The notes: generated by a model not told the origin, from the sequence alone. Shown: positions 18,532 to 27,447, numbered from the stretch's first letter. The stretch: DNA of 36,344 bases from 70-18 sp041691815 (GCA_041691815.1 JBEPTZ010000036.1:1-36344); one strand, 5' to 3'. Translations and numbers: made by a program.

Positions 18532-19836
18532 ATGCGTCTCTCCCGCAGCCTTGTGCCCACGATGAAGGAAACCCCGGCCGAGGCGCAGATCGTCTCCCAC
18601 CGGCTGATGCTGCGCGCCGGCCTGGTGCGCCAGACCTCGGCCGGCATCTACGCCTGGCTGCCGGCCGGCCTGCGGGTGTTGCAGAACATCGCCCAGATCG
18701 TGCGCGAGGAGCAGAACGCCTCCGGCGCTCAGGAAGTGCTGATGCCGACCATCCAGTCGGCCGATCTGTGGCGGCAGAGCGGGCGGTATGACGCCTATGG
18801 CCCGGAAATGCTGCGCATCAAGGACCGCCACGACCGCGACATGCTGTACGGCCCGACCAACGAGGAGATGATCACCGACTTGTTCCGCCAGTCGGTGAAG
18901 TCGTACCGCGAGCTGCCGCAGAACCTGTACCACATCCAGTGGAAGTTCCGCGACGAGGTGCGCCCACGCTTCGGGGTGATGCGCGGCCGCGAATTCCTGA
19001 TGAAGGACGCCTATTCGTTCGACATGGACCATGCCGGCGCGGTGGTCGCCTATCGCAAGATGATGCTGGCCTATATGCGCAGCTTCCAGCGCATGGGCGT
19101 GCAGGCGATCCCGATGGCCGCCGATACAGGCCCGATCGGCGGCGATCTCAGCCATGAATTCATCATCCTGGCGCCGACCGGCGAGAGCCAGGTCTACTAC
19201 GACGCCGCCTTTGAAAAGATTGACTATTCCTCCTCGGCCTTCTCCTTCGAGTCGGAGGCCGACCTGGAACGCTTCTACACCACCATGACCACCCCCTATG
19301 CCGCCACCGACGACAAGCACGACGAAGCGGCCTGGGCCAAAGTTGCGGAAAAGCGCGAGGGCAGGGGCATCGAGGTCGGCCACATCTTCTATTTCGGCAC
19401 CAAATACAGCGACCCGATGGGCCTGCGCGTGGTCGGGCCGGACGGCGCCCAGGTGATGCCCCATATGGGCAGCTACGGCATCGGCGTCTCCCGCCTGGTC
19501 GGCGCCCTGATCGAGGCGCACCACGACGATGCCGGCATCAAATGGCCGGATTCGGTCGCTCCCTGGAAAGCCGCGATCCTCAACCTCAAATCCGGTGACG
19601 CCGCCTGCGATGCGATCTGCGAGGACATCTATACGAAACTGCACGGCAACGCGCTGTACGACGACCGCCCCGAACGCGCCGGCGCCAAATTCGCCGATGC
19701 CGACCTGATGGGCCATCCCTGGCAGGTCATCGTCGGCCCGCGCGGTGCCGCCAACGGCATGGTGGAACTGAAGCGCCGTGCCACCGGTGAAAAGCAGGAG
19801 GTCTCGGTGGAGGCGGCGCTGGCGAAGCTGGGCTGA
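18532..19836 (+). CDS. proS: Proline--tRNA ligase, short form lacking the editing insertion
   Basis: It charges tRNA-Pro with proline. The protein has 434 residues, compared with about 570 in E. coli. Class II motifs are visible: motif 1 region QTSAGIYAWLPAG near residue 34, motif 2 FRDEVRPRFGVMRGREFLMKDAYSF at about 139-163 (split by a strand turn), and motif 3 GSYGIGVSRLVGAL near residue 315. The large INS editing domain normally found between motifs 2 and 3 is reduced to a short linker (about residues 218-285). This is the known alphaproteobacterial short type, which relies on a free-standing editing enzyme for Ala-tRNA-Pro. The C-terminal anticodon-binding domain is present. No strong ribosome site is seen before ATG 18532. 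Confidence 0.96.
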   Translation: MRLSRSLVPTMKETPAEAQIVSHRLMLRAGLVRQTSAGIYAWLPAGLRVLQNIAQIVREEQNASGAQEVLMPTIQSADLWRQSGRYDAYGPEMLRIKDRHDRDMLYGPTNEEMITDLFRQSVKSYRELPQNLYHIQWKFRDEVRPRFGVMRGREFLMKDAYSFDMDHAGAVVAYRKMMLAYMRSFQRMGVQAIPMAADTGPIGGDLSHEFIILAPTGESQVYYDAAFEKIDYSSSAFSFESEADLERFYTTMTTPYAATDDKHDEAAWAKVAEKREGRGIEVGHIFYFGTKYSDPMGLRVVGPDGAQVMPHMGSYGIGVSRLVGALIEAHHDDAGIKWPDSVAPWKAAILNLKSGDAACDAICEDIYTKLHGNALYDDRPERAGAKFADADLMGHPWQVIVGPRGAANGMVELKRRATGEKQEVSVEAALAKLG

Positions 19837-19873
19837 TGCGGCGGCGCGGTTTTGACCGGAATCGCGTGACTTC

Positions 19874-21127
19874 ATGATCACTGCATTCGAATGCATGGTC
19901 GCCGGGCGCTATCTGCGGGCGCGCAAAGGCGAGCGATTCGTCTCGGTGATCGCGATCTTCTCGCTGGTCGGCATCGCACTCGGGGTGGCAACCTTGATCG
20001 TGGTGGCCAGCGTTATGAGCGGCTTTCAGACCGAGATGGTCTCCCGCTTCCTCGGCGTGAACGGCCATATCTCGATCGAGGCCTACGCCGGCGACAAGAT
20101 CGACGACTATGCGCCGCTGGTGGCCGGAATCCTGAAAATCCAGGGGGTTACCTCGGCCACGCCGGTGCTGGACGGCCAGGTGCTGCTGACCACCGGCCGG
20201 CCGGGCGGCAGCGGCGGGCTGGTGCGCGGCATGACCGAGGCCGATCTGCGGGCGCTGCATCAGGTCAGCGACCATATATTGGCCGGCAATCTCAATGACT
20301 TCCACGGTGATGATGCGATCGTGGTCGGGGTTGGCTATGCCGACAGCAACCGGCTGAACATCGGCAGCCGGGTGACGCTGATCTCGCCGCAGGGGGCGGC
20401 CACCGCGTTCGGCACCATCCCGCGGGTGCGCGGCTACAAGGTGGTGGCGGTGTTCGACGCCGGGCTCTCCAGCTACAATAATTCCGTGGTTTTTCTGCCA
20501 CTTGCCGCCGCCCAGGTGTTCTTCCAGAAGCCCGACGCGATCACCGGCATCGAGATCCGGCTGGCCGACCCGGATCAGGTGGGGCGGGTGGTGGACGCCA
20601 TCCGGCCCTTGGTCGGCCCGCGCAAGCTGCTGCTGCGCGATTGGCGGCACTCCAATGATCAGTTGATCAGTGTGCTGCAAATTCAGAAGGATACCATGTT
20701 CATCGTGCTCGGCATGATCATCCTGGTGGCGGCGTTCAACGTCATCTCGTCGCTGATCATGCTGGTCAAGGACAAGCGGCGGAACATCGCGGTGCTGCGC
20801 ACCATGGGCGCCAGCAGCGGCTCAATTCTGCGGATTTTCGTGATGTGCGGCGCCTTTGTCGGCGTCACCGGCACGGCGCTCGGCACCGTGCTGGGCATTC
20901 TGGTGTGCCGCAACATCGTCGCCATCCAGCATTTCATCGAGCGGGTGACCGGCGGGCAGGTGTTTGATTCTTCGGTCTTTCTGCTGACCAGCCTGCCGGA
21001 TTCGATCGACTGGACCAGCGTGATCCGGGTGGTGATCCTGGCGCTGGTGCTGTCGCTGCTGGCGACCATCTACCCGAGTTGGAAAGCCGCCAGCACCGAC
21101 CCGGTCGAAGTGCTGCGCAATGAGTAA
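19874..21127 (+). CDS. lolC: Lipoprotein-releasing ABC transporter permease, LolC/LolE type
   Basis: The inner-membrane permease, 417 residues, extracts mature lipoproteins and hands them to LolA. It begins AFECMVAGRYLRARKGERFVSVIA as the family does. One helix is near residues 25-50 and three more near the C-terminus (about 277-300, 320-345 and 378-400), with a large periplasmic domain between. The end PSWKAASTDPVEVLRNE is the FtsX-family signature. Only one permease gene is seen. In many alphaproteobacteria a single LolC/E hybrid (called LolF) forms a homodimer, and this may be such a case. It overlaps lolD by 8 bases. Confidence 0.93.
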   Translation: MITAFECMVAGRYLRARKGERFVSVIAIFSLVGIALGVATLIVVASVMSGFQTEMVSRFLGVNGHISIEAYAGDKIDDYAPLVAGILKIQGVTSATPVLDGQVLLTTGRPGGSGGLVRGMTEADLRALHQVSDHILAGNLNDFHGDDAIVVGVGYADSNRLNIGSRVTLISPQGAATAFGTIPRVRGYKVVAVFDAGLSSYNNSVVFLPLAAAQVFFQKPDAITGIEIRLADPDQVGRVVDAIRPLVGPRKLLLRDWRHSNDQLISVLQIQKDTMFIVLGMIILVAAFNVISSLIMLVKDKRRNIAVLRTMGASSGSILRIFVMCGAFVGVTGTALGTVLGILVCRNIVAIQHFIERVTGGQVFDSSVFLLTSLPDSIDWTSVIRVVILALVLSLLATIYPSWKAASTDPVEVLRNE

Positions 21128-21797
21128 CCCGCTCGAAATGCAGGGGGTTATCCGCACCTATCGCGGCCCGGCCGGCGACCTGCCGGTGCTGCGCGGCGTC
21201 GACCTCACCCTGGAGGCCGGGCAGATCGTGGCGCTGGTGGCACCGTCCGGCGCCGGCAAATCGACCTTGCTGCATCTGGCCGGGCTGCTGGAAAAGCCGG
21301 ATGGCGGCCAGGTACGGGTGGCCGGCCGCGACGCCGGCGCGCTGGGCGACCGCGAGCGCACCGCCATACGCCGCGACTCGATCGGTTTCGTCTATCAGTT
21401 CCATCACCTGCTGCCGGAGTTCTCGGCGCTGGAGAATGTGGTGCTGCCGCAGATGATCGCCGGAATTTCCCGCCGTGCCGCCGCCGAGCGGGCGATGGGT
21501 CTGCTCGATGTGTTCGGCCTGCGGCCGCGCGCCGGGCATGCGCCGGGCAAGCTGTCGGGTGGCGAGCAGCAGCGGGTGGCGATTGCCCGCGCCCTGGCCA
21601 ACGCCCCCGGCCTGCTGCTGGCCGACGAACCGACCGGCAATCTGGATGCCGGCACCGCGGCCCTGGTGTTCGACGAATTGCTGCGCATCGTGCGGGCGCA
21701 GGGCGTGGCGGCGCTGATCGCCACCCACAACCCCGATCTGGCGGCGCGGATGGACCGCACCGTCACGCTCCGCGACGGCAGGCTGGTGGCGGGCTGA
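21120..21797 (+). CDS. lolD: Lipoprotein-releasing ABC transporter ATP-binding protein LolD
   Basis: The ATPase that powers lipoprotein release, 225 residues. Walker A is APSGAGKST at residues 41-49, the Q-loop lies in VYQFHHLLPEFSALENV, the signature is LSGGEQQRVAIARAL, and Walker B is LLLADEPTGNLD. The switch His is in IATHNPDLA. The HHLLPEF stretch after the Q-loop is characteristic of LolD compared with other MacB-like ATPases. The ATG overlaps the end of lolC and the stop overlaps the dnaE start by one base, so lolC-lolD-dnaE is probably one transcript. Confidence 0.96.
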   Translation: MSNPLEMQGVIRTYRGPAGDLPVLRGVDLTLEAGQIVALVAPSGAGKSTLLHLAGLLEKPDGGQVRVAGRDAGALGDRERTAIRRDSIGFVYQFHHLLPEFSALENVVLPQMIAGISRRAAAERAMGLLDVFGLRPRAGHAPGKLSGGEQQRVAIARALANAPGLLLADEPTGNLDAGTAALVFDELLRIVRAQGVAALIATHNPDLAARMDRTVTLRDGRLVAG

Positions 21798-24700
21798 TGG
21801 CGGTCGCGGATTTCGTCCATCTGCGCAACCACTCCAGCTATTCGCTGAGCGAAGGCGCGATCAAGGCCGGCAAGCTGGCCGATCTGGCGCTTGCGGCTGG
21901 CATGCCGGCGGTGGCGATGACCGATACCGGCAATCTGTTCGGCGCGCTGGAGTTCAGCCAAGCCTGCACCGCCAAAGGCATCCAGCCAATCATCGGCTGC
22001 CAGGTGTCGCTCTCCCGCGACGACAATCCGCGCCTGCCGCCCGACCCGCTGGTGCTGCTGGCGCAGAACGCCGAGGGGTTCGCCAATCTGCAGCGGCTGT
22101 CCTCGGCCGGCTTCCTGGACACTGAGCCGGGGGCGCGGCCGCAGGTGGCGCTCGGGCTGCTGTGCGAGCGGGCGTCCGGGCTGCTGCTGCTGACCGGCGG
22201 CACGCTGGGGCCGATCGCCCGGCTGCTCGCCGAGGGCCAGCAGCCGGAGGCCGAGCGGCTGCTGGCGCGGCTGGCCGAGGCATTCCCTGACCGCATCGCC
22301 ATGGAGTTGCACCGCCACGGCCTGCCGGTGGAGCGGGCCATCGAGCCGGGGTTGATCGGGCTGGCCGATGCCGCCGGCATTCCGCTGGTGGCGACCAACG
22401 AGTGCTTCTTCGCCAAACCGGAGATGCACGAGGCGCACGACGCGCTGCTGTGCATCGCCGAGGGCCGCACCATGGCCGAGCGCGACCGCCGCCGGGTAAG
22501 CCCGGAGCATTGGTTCAAGCCGGCGGCGGCGATGCGGGAACTGTTCGCCGACCTGCCGGAGGCCTGCGACAACACGCTGGCGCTCGCCCGGCGCTGCGCG
22601 GTGATGGCCGAGAGTCGCAAGCCGGTGCTGCCGAAATGCCCCAAGGTGCGCGAGGGCGCCACCGAGGAGGAGACCGTCCGCGCGATGGCCGCCGAGGGCC
22701 TGGAACGGCGGATGGACGCCGCCGACGCCGACGAGGCGAAGCGCGAGACCTATCGCACGCGGATGGCGTTCGAGCTCGACGTGATCGCCAAGATGGGATT
22801 TCCCGGCTATTTCCTGATCGTCGCCGACTTCATCCAGTGGGCCAAGGCGCATGGCATTCCGGTGGGGCCGGGGCGCGGTTCCGGCGCCGGTTCGGTGACC
22901 GCCTGGGCGCTGACCATCACCGATATCGACCCGCTGCGCTTCAACCTGCTGTTCGAGCGGTTTCTCAACCCCGAGCGGGTGTCGATGCCGGATTTCGATA
23001 TCGATTTCTGCCAGGATCGCCGCGACGAGGTGATCGAGTATGTGCGCCACGAGTATGGCGCCGACCGGGTGGCGCAGATCATCACCTTCGGCAAGCTGCA
23101 GGCGCGCGCCGCGGTGCGCGATGTCGGCCGGGTGCTGGGGCTGCCATACGGGCAGGTGAACAAGGTCGCCGAACTGATCCCGAACAACCCGGCCAAGCCG
23201 GTGACCTTGCAGCAGGCGATCGACGGCGAGCCGAAATTGCAGGCGATGCGGGTGGAGGACGAGGCGCTCGGCCGGCTGATGGAGATCGCCCTGCAGCTGG
23301 AGGGGCTGTATCGCCACGCCAGCACCCATGCCGCCGGGCTGGTGATCGGCAACCGCACGCTCACCGAGTTGGTGCCGATCTACCGCGACCCGAAGTCGGA
23401 GATCCTGGTCACCCAGTACTCGATGAAATATGTCGAGCAGGCCGGGCTGGTGAAGTTCGACTTCCTCGGCCTGACCACGCTGACCATCCTGCAACGCGCG
23501 GTGCAGTTGCTGGAACGCGAGAAGGTGCGGGTGGACCTCGCAAAATTGCCGCTGGACGACCCCAAGACCTTCGAGATGCTGCAGCGTGGCGATGCCGCCG
23601 GGGTGTTCCAGTTCGAAGGCCAGGGCATGCGCGACGTGCTGAAGCAGATGCGGCCGGACCGCTTCGAGGACCTGGTGGCGGCGGTGGCGCTGTACCGGCC
23701 GGGGCCGATGGCCAGCATCCCGGCCTATTGCCAGCGCAAGCATGGCGAGGCCTGGGAGGCGCCGCATCCCTCGATCCACGATATCCTGGCCGAGACCTAC
23801 GGCATCATGGTCTATCAGGAACAGGTGATGCAGATCGCCCAGACCATGGCCGGCTACAGCCTGGGCGCCGCCGACCTGCTGCGCCGTGCCATGGGCAAGA
23901 AGATTCGGGCCGAAATGGACGCCCAGCGCCAGATTTTCTGCGACGGCGCGGTGGCGCGTGGCATCGAGCCGGAGAAGGCCAGCGAGGTGTTCGACCTGAT
24001 GGCCAAGTTCGCCGATTACGGCTTCAACAAATGCCACTCGGCGCCGTATGCGCTGGTCGCCTACCAGACCGCCTGGATGAAGGCCAACCATCCGGAGGCG
24101 TTCCTCGCCGCCTGCATGTCCCTCGCGATGAACAACACCGACAAGCTGGCGGCGTTGCGCCAGGAGGCCAGCCGGATGGCGATCCGGGTGCTGCCGCCGG
24201 ATATCAACCGCTCCGGCGCCGATTTCACCCTTGAGCACGACGACGGCAGGTTGTGCATCCGCTACGCGCTGGCGGCGGTGAAGCGGGTCGGCATGGCGGC
24301 GATGCGCACGCTGGTGGAGACAAGGGGCCACGCGGCATTCGAGGACCTGGCCGATCTGGCGACGCGGATCGACCCGCGGCAGCTGAACAAGATGCAGCTG
24401 GAGAGCCTGGCGCGGGCCGGCGCGTTCGACAGCCTGGACAATAACCGCGCCCGGATGTTCGCCGCCGCCGAGCCGGTGCTGCGCCGCGCCCATGCCGGCG
24501 CCGAGGAGAAGCAGAGCGGCCAGATCGGCTTGTTCGCCGGCGGCAACCGGCCGGAGCCGCTGCGACTCGCCGCGATTCCGGACTGGGACCCGCTGGACCG
24601 GCTGGGCTTTGAGGCCGAGGCAGTCGGATTCCATCTGACCGCGCATCCGCTGGACGCCTATCGCCAGGCGCTGACCCGGCTGAAGGTGATCCCCAGCACC

Positions 24701-25213
24701 CAGCTGGAGGCCAAGGCCCAGGCCGGTGCGGCGCGGGTGAAGCTGGCGGGCACGGTGGTCAACAGCAAGGAGCGGATTACCCGCACCGGCAGCCGGATGG
24801 CCTGGGTGCGGCTGTCGGACGCCGGCGGCAGCTATGAGGTGACGTTTTTCAGCGAGGTGCTGAGCAAGTCGCGCGAGATTTTGCAGGCAGGCAGCGCGGT
24901 GCTGGTGACCGCCGATATCCGGCTGGAGGGCGAGAGCCTGCGGGTGACGGCGGTGGATGCGTCATCGCTGGAGGAGGCCGCCGCGCGCGCCGGCACCGGC
25001 ATGCGCATCTGGCTGCAACAGACCGAGGCGGTGGCGCATATCCGCAGCCTGCTGGAGCGCGAGGGGCGCGGCACCGGGCAGGTGGTGCTGGTGCCGCGGC
25101 TGGACCAGGCGCAGCAGGTGGAGATCGCGCTGCCCGGCCGGTTCAACGTCAATCCCCGGCTGGCCCAGGCGTTGAAGCTGGTGGCCGGGGTGGAGCGGGT
25201 GGAGGATATCTGA
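21797..25213 (+). CDS. dnaE: DNA polymerase III subunit alpha
   Basis: The replicative polymerase catalytic subunit, 1138 residues, of normal DnaE length. Order: PHP domain (residues 1 to about 270, starting FVHLRNHSSYSLSEGA); palm with the acidic motif PDFDIDF, where Asp401 and Asp403 align with the E. coli catalytic pair; and Asp555 in KFDFLGLTTLTIL as the third carboxylate. Next are fingers and tau-binding regions with GVFQFEGQGMRD, a helix-hairpin-helix region around 810-900, and an OB fold at about 980-1060. The ATG overlaps the lolD stop (TGATG). It faces a minus-strand gene 11 bases beyond its stop. Confidence 0.98.
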   Translation: MAVADFVHLRNHSSYSLSEGAIKAGKLADLALAAGMPAVAMTDTGNLFGALEFSQACTAKGIQPIIGCQVSLSRDDNPRLPPDPLVLLAQNAEGFANLQRLSSAGFLDTEPGARPQVALGLLCERASGLLLLTGGTLGPIARLLAEGQQPEAERLLARLAEAFPDRIAMELHRHGLPVERAIEPGLIGLADAAGIPLVATNECFFAKPEMHEAHDALLCIAEGRTMAERDRRRVSPEHWFKPAAAMRELFADLPEACDNTLALARRCAVMAESRKPVLPKCPKVREGATEEETVRAMAAEGLERRMDAADADEAKRETYRTRMAFELDVIAKMGFPGYFLIVADFIQWAKAHGIPVGPGRGSGAGSVTAWALTITDIDPLRFNLLFERFLNPERVSMPDFDIDFCQDRRDEVIEYVRHEYGADRVAQIITFGKLQARAAVRDVGRVLGLPYGQVNKVAELIPNNPAKPVTLQQAIDGEPKLQAMRVEDEALGRLMEIALQLEGLYRHASTHAAGLVIGNRTLTELVPIYRDPKSEILVTQYSMKYVEQAGLVKFDFLGLTTLTILQRAVQLLEREKVRVDLAKLPLDDPKTFEMLQRGDAAGVFQFEGQGMRDVLKQMRPDRFEDLVAAVALYRPGPMASIPAYCQRKHGEAWEAPHPSIHDILAETYGIMVYQEQVMQIAQTMAGYSLGAADLLRRAMGKKIRAEMDAQRQIFCDGAVARGIEPEKASEVFDLMAKFADYGFNKCHSAPYALVAYQTAWMKANHPEAFLAACMSLAMNNTDKLAALRQEASRMAIRVLPPDINRSGADFTLEHDDGRLCIRYALAAVKRVGMAAMRTLVETRGHAAFEDLADLATRIDPRQLNKMQLESLARAGAFDSLDNNRARMFAAAEPVLRRAHAGAEEKQSGQIGLFAGGNRPEPLRLAAIPDWDPLDRLGFEAEAVGFHLTAHPLDAYRQALTRLKVIPSTQLEAKAQAGAARVKLAGTVVNSKERITRTGSRMAWVRLSDAGGSYEVTFFSEVLSKSREILQAGSAVLVTADIRLEGESLRVTAVDASSLEEAAARAGTGMRIWLQQTEAVAHIRSLLEREGRGTGQVVLVPRLDQAQQVEIALPGRFNVNPRLAQALKLVAGVERVEDI

Positions 25214-25227
25214 GCGTCAGGCGCTCA
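25211..25227. terminator. Hairpin formed by both convergent stop codons
   Basis: TGAGCG (25211-25216) pairs with CGCTCA (25222-25227) around TCAGG. The left arm begins with the dnaE TGA. The right arm ends with the minus-strand gene's TGA, read as TCA on this strand. The hairpin is symmetric, so it exists in both transcripts. There is no T-run on either side, so termination is uncertain. Confidence 0.45.
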
Positions 25228-26241
25228 GGCGCCATGCCGGCGACGCGCCACCAGCAGCAGCCCGCCCAGCCCGGCCAGCAGCAGCGCCAGGCTGCCCGGC
25301 TCCGGCACGCTGGTGCCGATATTGCTGCCACCACCCGAAAGCGGCGGCGACAGGAAGGACAGGTCGGTTTGCGTCGGCGCCCAGTGCAGCTCGCTGGTGC
25401 CGTCGAAGCTGGCGGCGACCACCGTGCCGTCGATCGGGTTGCCCGTGGTCACCAGCGCCTTCGGCGCCAGCACCGTGCCGGCCCAGCCGGTGGCGCCGAA
25501 ATTGATCGTGGTGGCGTCCACGAAGTTCCAAATCACGTTGTACATGAAGCTGTTCTGGTTGTTGTGGATGTTCGGGCGGCCGGTGAAGCTGCTGCCGGTG
25601 ACGTTGATGATGACGGTGGTGGCGCCGTTGAGGTTGACCTTGACGTCCGGATACGAGGCGAGTTGCGCGGCGGTGATGTTGATTACCGCGACGTTGCTCT
25701 GCCCGGGCACCGAACCGAGCACCGCGTTCAGCGTGGCGCCGTTGGTGCCGGCGGCCGGCAGCGGCGCCTGGATCGCCGGGGTGAGCTGGCTCAGCCCGGT
25801 CGAGGCGGCGGTGAGGGTCGACCAGATATTATCGAAGCTGTACGGCATCACCGCGCCGTAATGCATGTTGCTGCCGAGCGCGACGTTGCCGACGGCGTGC
25901 CCTTGAACATTCACCGCGCCGGCATTCACATTGTAGCTGGCATTCTGGACGTTGCCGTAGACCGCGAGCGTGCTGTAGCCGGCGAAGCTGGAGCCGGCCG
26001 CCGGCAGGTGCCCGCCGTAGAAGTCGCCCTGGCCGCCGGTGAGGTTGCCGCCGACCACCACCGGCCCGGCCACATCGGAACGCAGCGCGAAATTGCCGGC
26101 GACCACGGCGTTGAAGGTCTGCAGGATTTCGGTGGCCGACAATGCCGTGGCGTTGGCCGGGCGGGCGGGTGCGGCGACAAAGCCGGCCAGCATGGCGCCG
26201 AGGGAGAGCGTGGTCAGAAGGGCGCGCAGTGAAATGCTCAT
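25225..26241 (-). CDS. Secreted choice-of-anchor A family protein with PEP-CTERM sorting signal
   Basis: A 338-residue secreted protein. A signal peptide covers about residues 1-31 (Arg near the start, hydrophobic LLTTLSLGAMLAGFVAA, cleavage near ANA). The body has the collagen-binding-like choice-of-anchor A fold pattern: FNAVVAGNF, GPVVVGGNLTGG, YSTLAVYGNV, then VIINVTGSSF, NFVDATTINF and GWAGTVLAPKA. The C-terminus is a PEP-CTERM signal: VPEPGSLALLLAGLGGLLL, then ARRR. Such tails are processed by an exosortase, which is not in this window. The protein is rich in Asn, Gly, Ala and Thr. It is the only minus-strand gene here and looks like an insertion between dnaE and rpsB. AAGG upstream may be the ribosome site. 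The function is unknown, probably cell surface or extracellular matrix. Confidence 0.9.
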   Translation of the reverse strand: MSISLRALLTTLSLGAMLAGFVAAPARPANATALSATEILQTFNAVVAGNFALRSDVAGPVVVGGNLTGGQGDFYGGHLPAAGSSFAGYSTLAVYGNVQNASYNVNAGAVNVQGHAVGNVALGSNMHYGAVMPYSFDNIWSTLTAASTGLSQLTPAIQAPLPAAGTNGATLNAVLGSVPGQSNVAVINITAAQLASYPDVKVNLNGATTVIINVTGSSFTGRPNIHNNQNSFMYNVIWNFVDATTINFGATGWAGTVLAPKALVTTGNPIDGTVVAASFDGTSELHWAPTQTDLSFLSPPLSGGGSNIGTSVPEPGSLALLLAGLGGLLLVARRRHGA

Positions 26242-26340
26242 CGTCCAATCCTTGCGCCGGCCCCGACCTGGGGTACCGTTCGAAAACTATCGTGACATAT
26301 TGTGGCTTTTTGCGGCATCGGCCAAAGACATCGCCTGCAA

Positions 26341-26361
26341 GCGTTAAATGCCCGTTAACGC
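26341..26361. promoter_or_regulatory. Palindromic operator candidate
   Basis: GCGTTAA (26341-26347) and TTAACGC (26355-26361) are perfect inverted repeats around ATGCCCG. The centre is about 110 bases upstream of the minus-strand PEP-CTERM gene and about 290 before rpsB. The size and symmetry suit a dimeric regulator. The regulator is unknown. Confidence 0.4.
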
Positions 26362-26515
26362 GGCAGGCTTCAACTGAAATTCTCGTGTGTTGCCGGCAGA
26401 TCACGCGGGGCAGCACGACGCGGGCGGCATGGGAGCGGCCGCGGGTCCTGCGTCTGCCGGCCCTGCGGCCGCCGGCCTTGCGTTCGCGGGCAAGCTGGGC
26501 CATATCGCGCTGGCT

Positions 26516-26531
26516 GCCGGCATGTGCCGGC
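26516..26531 (+). other. Hairpin in the rpsB leader
   Basis: GCCGGCA (26516-26522) and TGCCGGC (26525-26531) can pair with a minimal loop (more likely 6 bp with 4 bases). It is about 110 bases before rpsB. Ribosomal protein S2 leaders are autoregulated in some bacteria, but I do not recognise a named motif here. Confidence 0.35.
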
Positions 26532-26640
26532 GGTAATTCACACGCGGGGCGCCTTTCCGGTCCGATCTCGGGCCTGAAGCCGGTGCCGCTTGGCGATGGC
26601 CCCGCGGAGGTTCAACCGGACGACGGAAAGGAGCACGCCG

Positions 26641-27423
26641 ATGGCGATGCCCGATTTCACTCTGCGCCAGCTGCTGGAAGCCGGCGTGCATTTTGGCCAC
26701 CACACCCGCCGCTGGAATCCGCGGATGAAGCCGTTCATCTTCGGCATCCGTAACCAGGTGCATATCCTCGACCTGCAGCAGACTGTGCCGATGCTGGACC
26801 GGGCGCTGAAGGCAGTGCGCGACGTGACCGCGGCTGGCGGGCGGGTGCTGTTCGTCGGCACCAAGCGGGCGGCGGCGGAATACGTGGCGGACGCGGCCAA
26901 TCGCTGCGGCCAGTATTACGTCAACCATCGCTGGCTTGGCGGCATGCTGACCAACTGGAAGACCATCACCGGCAGCATCAAGCGGCTGCGCCAGATCGAC
27001 GAGATGCTGGCCGCCGGCACCCAGGGCCTGACCAAGAAGGAGGTGCTGGACATCACGCGCGACCGCGAGAAGCTGGAGCGGGCGCTGGGCGGCATCAAGG
27101 AGATGGGCGGCCTGCCGGACATCCTGTTCATCATCGACACCAACAAGGAGAAGCTGGCGGTCGAAGAGGCGAACAAGCTGGGCATTCCGGTGATCGCCAT
27201 CCTGGACAGCAACTCCGACCCGAACGGTGTCACCTTCCCGATTCCCGGCAATGACGACGCGATCCGCGCCATCACGCTGTATTGCGACCTGATCGCCGGC
27301 GCGGTGCTGGACGGCATCAGCGCCGAGATGGTGGCCAGTGGCCGTGATATCGGCGCCGCCGAGGACCTGCCGATCGAGGCGATGCCCGAAGTGGTGGCCG
27401 AAGCCGCGCCGCCGGCAGCCTGA
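26641..27423 (+). CDS. rpsB: 30S ribosomal protein S2
   Basis: A structural protein of the small ribosomal subunit, 260 residues. The start MAMPDFTLRQLLEAGVHFGH, then HTRRWNPRMKPFIFG, is diagnostic, and NHRWLGGMLTNWKTI and LPDILFIIDTNKE follow as in the family. AAAGGAG is placed well before ATG 26641. A short Ala-rich acidic tail (EDLPIEAMPEVVAEAAPPAA) ends the protein. It pairs with tsf 52 bases downstream, the usual order. Confidence 0.98.
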   Translation: MAMPDFTLRQLLEAGVHFGHHTRRWNPRMKPFIFGIRNQVHILDLQQTVPMLDRALKAVRDVTAAGGRVLFVGTKRAAAEYVADAANRCGQYYVNHRWLGGMLTNWKTITGSIKRLRQIDEMLAAGTQGLTKKEVLDITRDREKLERALGGIKEMGGLPDILFIIDTNKEKLAVEEANKLGIPVIAILDSNSDPNGVTFPIPGNDDAIRAITLYCDLIAGAVLDGISAEMVASGRDIGAAEDLPIEAMPEVVAEAAPPAA

Positions 27424-27447
27424 ACAGCAGGCCGCCTGAACACGAGA
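27416..27447 (+). repeat. Imperfect 16-base tandem repeat at the rpsB stop codon
   Basis: The 16 bases at 27416-27431 recur at 27432-27447 with 12 matches. The 9-base core GCCTGAACA is exact (27418-27426 and 27434-27442). The first core contains the rpsB stop codon. Confidence 0.7.

Larger units (their letters stand above)
26242..26640. other. 399-base divergent spacer and rpsB leader
   Basis: The left part (26242-26361) is relatively AT-rich and should hold the minus-strand promoter. It contains a 21-bp palindrome. The right part is very GC-rich, with repeated CCGGC words and a strong small hairpin (26516-26531), and runs up to the rpsB ribosome site AAAGGAG (26627-26634 region). No clear -35/-10 pair for rpsB is visible, and no gene is supported. 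Confidence 0.65.

Noticed and set aside
21404..24646. 1080-codon minus-strand open frame opposite dnaE
   Set aside because: The same shadow effect. The plus-strand dnaE has all motifs, and the antisense product is low-complexity and unlike any protein family I know.
26387..26536. 49-codon Ala/Gly-rich frame in the rpsB leader (GTG 26387 or ATG 26429 to TAA 26534)
   Set aside because: No ribosome site for either start, and the peptide is simple Ala/Gly/Pro sequence that GC-rich DNA yields by chance.
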